Shown here in pieces: positions 5,059-8,687 of a DNA stretch of 8,687 bases. Source of the DNA: Dehalococcoidia bacterium (GTDB lineage: Bacteria > Chloroflexota > Dehalococcoidia > GIF9 > AB-539-J10); the NCBI GenBank assembly GCA_004377135.1, contig SOHS01000079.1, forward strand, positions 1 to 8,687. The letters run 5' to 3'. The position numbers and the translations under genes are program-made. How positions within the stretch are numbered: position 1 is the first letter of the stretch; each line of letters begins with the position of its first letter. Under the pieces are notes generated by a model. The model was not told the origin of the DNA and ran no database searches. It saw only the letters and a list, made by a program, of their open reading frames with translations.

Positions 5059-7059
5059 CTATGTACCTTTTTGCCTATGGTGTAGCTGTGCTTGTAGTTC
5101 ACGGTACTTGTTGATGTATTCGTGGATTGCTATCACAACAGCGGCGTGGCTCCAGGTCAGCGGTGAGACACTGAGCGGAGCATAATTATGCGGATGAACC
5201 TGTTCGGCAATAACACCACTTGGGAGAGTATAGTGTTTAGCCCAGGTGAAGATTTGGAGGGCTGGCTTTAAATCGTCTATCGATTGAGCCCTGGCAATAT
5301 GGTATTGTGCCACCCACATAGTGCAGATAAACCAGGGGTTACCGGGGATATTAGTGATGTCCTGACTGATTTGCTGATAGCGGTCGTTCTCATAGCGGGC
5401 GACACCTCCCACCTTAGTCTTGCACCAAAGCCTGCCTATAATTGCCGCCATCGTGCTCTCAATCAGGGGATCAGTAGCCTGGAGCATGCCGAACAGAAAA
5501 GGACCGCAAATACTGCTATCGATAGTGTAGTCCGGCTCCACCACACCGTCAGCATCAACCGTGATTGAGCGCAGGAAGCGTCCCAACTTCTTGTCAAAAA
5601 GATACTCAATAGCGGCCTCTTTTATCTCAGCAGCAGCCTGGCGGTATTGTTTTGTAAGTGCTACCTCACCAAACGTTTCCGTGAAGTTGGCCGCAGCTTG
5701 TAAGCCTGCCCAGACCGCAGCAACGGTAAAAGAGTGGATACCACGGCGTTCCTCCCAAAGGTCATATGAAGGTGCCGGAAGGTTCGTATAAGGCTCTCTA
5801 TAGCTAGCCATAAAGTCGGCAGCGTTCTTAATCAGCTTTTGATAAAGGGAACGGATGTGCTCTACATTGTGGAACTTATGGTAGTGGTGCCAGAGGCTGT
5901 ATATTACTAAAGCAGTCTCATCCTCTTCAATTGGCAGTTGCAGCTTGCCCTCCTCGTCTGCCCAGGGCATCCACTGGCCCGCCAGATACCCGTCAGCGGT
6001 ATACTTATGAAGGAGATAGCCTTCACTGGTGATGGCATTGGCGCAAAAATCGAAGAACTTGTGGCTGACTTCATCATAGTTGGCCATGTCGAAGGCCTTA
6101 GCTACGAAGGCGCCATCACGACCCCACACATAGGAATAGGTGTCCCCCAGGACGTCGGTAATGTCCGAGTCAGTGCTGGCGATGATAGCACCACGGTTAT
6201 CGATCTGCACGCGCATGGTGAGCAAGCTGCGTCTGTACAAATCCAATATAGGAGTCGGCAGGCCGGCAAAGTCCAGCGATTCCTTATTCACCCATGCTCG
6301 CCAGTAATCACGGGTGCGTATGATGAATGACTCAGGTCCACGTTCCTTGACCAGAGCGTTGAGTTCCTCGACTCCGTGGAAGTGGGTACTGGCCGCCAGC
6401 CAGTGGTAAATGGTTGAGCTTCCTCCAGCGGGCACAGCCTTCTCATAGAGCCCGATGACGCCCTCAGCGAAGCCGCAGGTAAGAGGCACCTTCTCCAATT
6501 TGCCGTCTTCGGCATCGCGCCGTGCACTTGGCTTACCTTCTGATTTTGTGCTTCCGGTTGTCCAGTCATCAATGCCAATCCTTCCATTTACCTGGCCACC
6601 TGCCAGGAAATAACGCTGCTCCATGTACATCACCAACGCGCTCAGTCCTGGGTGGTAGTAGATAGTATCGCTTGTTTTGCAGCCTAGAATCCGTAGCTCA
6701 TAATGGAAGAATAGACGTACGTCGCGGGGGTGGTCTCGTTGATTGACGATATTAACTCGTCTAAAGAAGATGTCCCTGTGAAAGTCCACTAGGTCAGAAA
6801 AGGTGAGGGTAAGCCCCATAGTCGGATTAGTGGCAGTAACACGGGTGACCAGACTCTCGCTTTCATAAACCATTTCCTTTTGCCACTCGGGACCGTCAAG
6901 CCAGGCGAAGTTTCCATCAACCCAAATGCCAGTACGTGATACACAACCTTCGGCATGGTTCTCCTTGCCGACATAAGGATAGTAGATATCCCTGATGTTG
7001 TAATCAGTATCGAAATTGATGAGCAGGTTGCCATTGCCTACAGGTAAGTCTCTAGGCAT
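5059..7059 (-). CDS. GH15 glycoside hydrolase (glucoamylase/trehalase-type)
   Basis: The 666-residue product begins MPRDLPVGNGNLL and DIYYPYVG, the usual opening of prokaryotic GH15 enzymes. Residues about 1-265 form the N-terminal beta-sandwich and about 270-655 the (alpha/alpha)6 catalytic barrel. YVWGRDGA (310-317) carries the Arg-Asp pair that holds the -1 sugar. SYDLWEERRG (431-440) supplies the probable general acid Glu436, and GVIAEQVHP (615-623) the probable general base Glu619. GH15 enzymes are inverting exo-hydrolases that release beta-glucose from alpha-1,4-glucans; some members act on trehalose or glucodextran, so the substrate is not certain. No signal peptide is present, so the enzyme is cytoplasmic and likely works on storage or imported glucans. 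The length is normal and the key residues are intact. It follows the GT4 gene by 52 nt and is presumably co-transcribed. Confidence 0.93.
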   Translation of the reverse strand: MPRDLPVGNGNLLINFDTDYNIRDIYYPYVGKENHAEGCVSRTGIWVDGNFAWLDGPEWQKEMVYESESLVTRVTATNPTMGLTLTFSDLVDFHRDIFFRRVNIVNQRDHPRDVRLFFHYELRILGCKTSDTIYYHPGLSALVMYMEQRYFLAGGQVNGRIGIDDWTTGSTKSEGKPSARRDAEDGKLEKVPLTCGFAEGVIGLYEKAVPAGGSSTIYHWLAASTHFHGVEELNALVKERGPESFIIRTRDYWRAWVNKESLDFAGLPTPILDLYRRSLLTMRVQIDNRGAIIASTDSDITDVLGDTYSYVWGRDGAFVAKAFDMANYDEVSHKFFDFCANAITSEGYLLHKYTADGYLAGQWMPWADEEGKLQLPIEEDETALVIYSLWHHYHKFHNVEHIRSLYQKLIKNAADFMASYREPYTNLPAPSYDLWEERRGIHSFTVAAVWAGLQAAANFTETFGEVALTKQYRQAAAEIKEAAIEYLFDKKLGRFLRSITVDADGVVEPDYTIDSSICGPFLFGMLQATDPLIESTMAAIIGRLWCKTKVGGVARYENDRYQQISQDITNIPGNPWFICTMWVAQYHIARAQSIDDLKPALQIFTWAKHYTLPSGVIAEQVHPHNYAPLSVSPLTWSHAAVVIAIHEYINKYRELQAQLHHRQKGT

Positions 7060-7075
7060 GTTAGTTGTTACACTA

Positions 7076-7083
7076 CCCTCCTC
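7076..7083 (-). promoter_or_regulatory. Displaced Shine-Dalgarno-like site before the GH15 gene
   Basis: GAGGAGGG on the minus strand is the only strong ribosome-binding-like sequence upstream of the GH15 ATG at 7059, but it ends 16 nt before it, further than usual. The frame is open back to a TAG at 7101-7099, yet contains no ATG, GTG or TTG there, so ATG 7059 stays the best start. It lies just outside the 110-bp duplication. Confidence 0.35.
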
Positions 7084-7089
7084 TCTCGC

Positions 7090-7300
7090 TTTAATACACT
7101 ATTACAGACCTCTAGGGTTTTCTGAGATGCCGGGTTCCGTGAAAGTCTCTCGGCAGTCTCTCGGGCACGCTCAGCCGTAGTCTTTCTAAGTCCGGCCGAT
7201 TTAATACAGTATTATAGACCTCCAAGGTTTTCTGAGCTACCTGATCCCATGAGAATTTTTCTGCGGTTTCCCTGGCACGCTCACCCATGGTCTCTCTAAG
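7090..7300 (-). repeat. Diverged 110-bp tandem duplication at the 3' end of the glycosyltransferase gene
   Basis: Bases 7090-7190 and 7200-7300 align without any gap at an exact 110-nt offset, with 78 of 101 positions identical by my count. The copy first in gene order (7300-7200) encodes the normal C-terminal helix beginning LRETMGERARETAE. Because 110 is not a multiple of three, the second copy (7190-7090) is read in another frame by the gene. In its own frame it still spells LRKTTAERARETAERLS and QKTLEVCNSVLK and stays open to a TAA at 7070-7068. Confidence 0.85.
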
Positions 7301-8368
7301 TTCAGCATTTGAAAGCAGCAACTCGATTTTTTCTGCCAGGCCGTTGACATCGGAGGGGGCTCTAAGTAGGAGGCCATTTACCCCATCGATTATGAGATAG
7401 GCAGCTCCGGCAACCCTGCTGGTGATTACAGGCAAGCCGCTGGCCATAGCCTCGACTATGACCAGACCAAAGGGCTCATATATGGTAGGAAGAACGAATA
7501 TATCGCTAGCAGCATAGTATTCCCAAAGATTGCTGCTGTGGGGGACAAAGATTATTCTGTCCCTCACCCGCTTTAACTCCGCAAACTGGCCGTAGAATTT
7601 CTCGTCACCGCTACCACAGATAAAAAGTTTGACATCCGGCCTCTGACCGAGCGAAAGTGCTTCCATGATATGAAGCACTCCTTTTCTCTCCCAGTCACCT
7701 CCGGCGAACATCAGTAATGAATCACTAGGGGATACACCATGCTCTTGCCTGATCTGGCCTCTATAGAGCAGCCGATTAGTCGGGTGGAATCTGAGGGTAT
7801 CTACTCCATTAGGGATTACGATGATGTTTTTGGCGACATCACCGTAATGACGGGCAAACTCTTTTTGCATAGCCTGGGAAACCACAATGCACGCTTTAGA
7901 GCTGCTGCGGCTAATTATCAGCCTCTCAACAAAGCATAGCAGGCTACGATACAGCCTGTGGTCCAGAGCTTTCAGTTTTTGCCAGACACTCCTGCATGGT
8001 ATCTTAATTATGTTAACTTCTTCGAGACAGCGGCACTCCCTCTCACAGAAATGAGAGGTGATAACGTTTGAAGAAAATGCAGAGTCATACCCTGTCGAAT
8101 GGATGATGTCAAAGTCTGTTTTTCTGAGGAGGGAAAGAGCGGCAAGGAGTAAAGTACTGGATATCAAGAAGGTAATGTGTGCCAAAGACTTGGCACATCT
8201 GAGTTCTGGCACCTTATAGTGTTTAACTTTGAGTAAGTCAATTCCATTTATAGTATTGGAAAAAACCGAAACCTGATGGTCCTCACAAAGCCTTTCGACT
8301 AGGTGAGCGGTGACGGTCGCTGGCCCTGCTTCAAAGTTAACATGATGCGCAATGAAAGCAATCTTCAA
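7112..8368 (-). CDS. GT4-family glycosyltransferase
   Basis: This is a GT-B fold glycosyltransferase of CAZy family GT4. It has an N-terminal Rossmann half starting KIAFIAHHVNFEAGPATVTA and a linker PNGVDTLRF. The C-terminal nucleotide-sugar half contains FAGGDWERKGV, FICGSGD, the E-x7-E motif EPFGLVIVEAMASGLPVI and GVNGLLL. Such enzymes transfer a sugar from an activated donor with retention of configuration at the cytoplasmic membrane face; donor and acceptor cannot be told. The frame opens at TTG 8380. I prefer the second TTG at 8368, because GGAG lies 6 nt before it and the protein then begins with the family-typical M-K-I-A-F. TTG 8380 (GAGG 6 nt upstream) remains possible. The last 27 or so residues (after TVLNRPD) are arginine-rich and are an out-of-frame reading of a tandem duplication. 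The gene precedes the GH15 gene in an operon. Confidence 0.88.
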   Translation of the reverse strand: MKIAFIAHHVNFEAGPATVTAHLVERLCEDHQVSVFSNTINGIDLLKVKHYKVPELRCAKSLAHITFLISSTLLLAALSLLRKTDFDIIHSTGYDSAFSSNVITSHFCERECRCLEEVNIIKIPCRSVWQKLKALDHRLYRSLLCFVERLIISRSSSKACIVVSQAMQKEFARHYGDVAKNIIVIPNGVDTLRFHPTNRLLYRGQIRQEHGVSPSDSLLMFAGGDWERKGVLHIMEALSLGQRPDVKLFICGSGDEKFYGQFAELKRVRDRIIFVPHSSNLWEYYAASDIFVLPTIYEPFGLVIVEAMASGLPVITSRVAGAAYLIIDGVNGLLLRAPSDVNGLAEKIELLLSNAELRETMGERARETAEKFSWDQVAQKTLEVYNTVLNRPDLERLRLSVPERLPRDFHGTRHLRKP

Positions 8369-8507
8369 GCTTATCTCCAAAAGGGGCCTCTAGCATAGGG
8401 ACTTAATATATGGTGCTTTTGCGGGAGAGCACCAGACTTTGGTTCAAAGAGCTAGTGCCAACCCTACCACCAAGGCCGCCGCTAAATGGCGCTTGCCATT
8501 TGGAACT
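8369..8507 (-). promoter_or_regulatory. Hairpin-rich 5' leader of the GT4-GH15 operon
   Basis: About 140 nt between the predicted transcription start and the GT4 start codon contain three perfect inverted repeats. AAATGGC (8484-8490) and GCCATTT (8495-8501) have a 4-nt loop and extend by two outer pairs. CTTTG (8437-8441) and CAAAG (8445-8449) have a 3-nt loop. TGGTGCT (8411-8417) and AGCACCA (8428-8434) have a 10-nt loop that reads CTCCC on the minus strand, complementary to a Shine-Dalgarno. None is followed by a T-run. The first hairpin sits at the very 5' end of the message, where it could slow decay. Confidence 0.45.
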
Positions 8508-8513
8508 ATAAAT

Positions 8514-8542
8514 ATTATACCACAATGGACACGGTGTGCCTA
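8514..8542 (-). promoter_or_regulatory. Promoter of the GT4-GH15 operon
   Basis: On the minus strand TAGGCA (8542-8537, four of six consensus positions) precedes a 17-nt spacer and a perfect TATAAT (8519-8514). TGG directly before the -10 box makes it an extended -10 element, which compensates for the weak -35. Transcription would start near 8507. Confidence 0.65.
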
Positions 8543-8687
8543 GAAACTTACTCTATGTCAGCTGCTGCGCAAGCGGTCGAATCTAAACAAAGGGTGCAAG
8601 CTCCAAAGTAAGGAATACAATTAACATTGAGATGAACAAAAAGCCAAATTGTTCAGTAGATCAGCTAAAAAGAGCTATGTTCATTAG
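8543..8687. other. Right-end intergenic sequence
   Basis: I see no supported gene here. A plus-strand frame of 18 codons (8555-8611) has no ribosome-binding site or family. The only structure is the inverted repeat at 8633-8655. Confidence 0.5.
8633..8655 (+). repeat. Short intergenic motif, right copy, perfect inverted repeat
   Basis: TGAACAA (8633-8639) and TTGTTCA (8649-8655) form a perfect 7-bp inverted repeat around a 9-nt loop, AAAGCCAAA. The whole 23-mer matches 4829-4851 at 20 of 23 positions. There is no T-run, so it is not a standard terminator; a dimeric regulator site or the edge of a repeat element are both possible. Confidence 0.45.

Noticed and set aside
5938..6587. Open frames inside the GH15 gene on both strands
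   Set aside because: They are shadows of a full-length GH15 gene whose catalytic motifs are intact across the whole region.
8555..8611. Plus-strand 18-codon frame MSAAAQAVESKQRVQAPK
   Set aside because: It has no ribosome-binding site, is too short to judge and has no neighbour on that strand.

Overview
The window most likely comes from a bacterial chromosome, probably an uncultivated Chloroflexota of the Dehalococcoidia type. That placement is an inference from the style of the surface proteins (fibronectin-III domain with proline-rich linker, beta-rich domains, C-terminal membrane anchor) and cannot be proven from this sequence. Codon usage is ordinary, promoters are sigma70-like, and all complete genes lie on the minus strand. 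No rRNA, tRNA, CRISPR array or transposase gene was seen.

Layout by plus-strand coordinate. Positions 1-165 hold the 3' end of a plus-strand PLP enzyme gene (threonine aldolase-like) that converges on the minus-strand surface operon. Positions 392-4328 are a four-gene minus-strand operon read 4328 to 392. It encodes a small secreted beta-domain protein, a secreted trypsin-fold serine protease carrying a C-terminal copy of the same beta domain, a large ectodomain protein with one C-terminal membrane anchor, and a small secreted fibronectin-III protein. The last three genes are overlapping or abutting (ATGA overlap, then TAA directly followed by ATG). A strong promoter at 4609-4637 predicts a structured leader of about 270 nt before the first gene.

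Positions 5059-8380 hold a second minus-strand operon: a GT4 glycosyltransferase followed by a cytoplasmic GH15 glucoamylase-type hydrolase. A promoter at 8514-8542 and a hairpin-rich leader of about 140 nt precede it. The pair suggests intracellular alpha-glucan, trehalose or glycoside metabolism.

The main candidate for something new is the surface operon. Its repeated beta domain ends in a pattern like Gram-positive WxL domains, with Y-x-V and F-x-V where WxL has W-x-L. The membrane-anchored partner has the architecture of DUF916/DUF3324 WxL-interacting proteins. The operon may therefore be a distant relative of WxL cell-surface complexes in which a serine protease is one of the displayed proteins. 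Other notable structures are a 110-bp diverged tandem duplication at the 3' end of the glycosyltransferase gene that puts its tail out of frame, a dispersed repeat of about 109 bp found just downstream of both operons, and long structured leaders.
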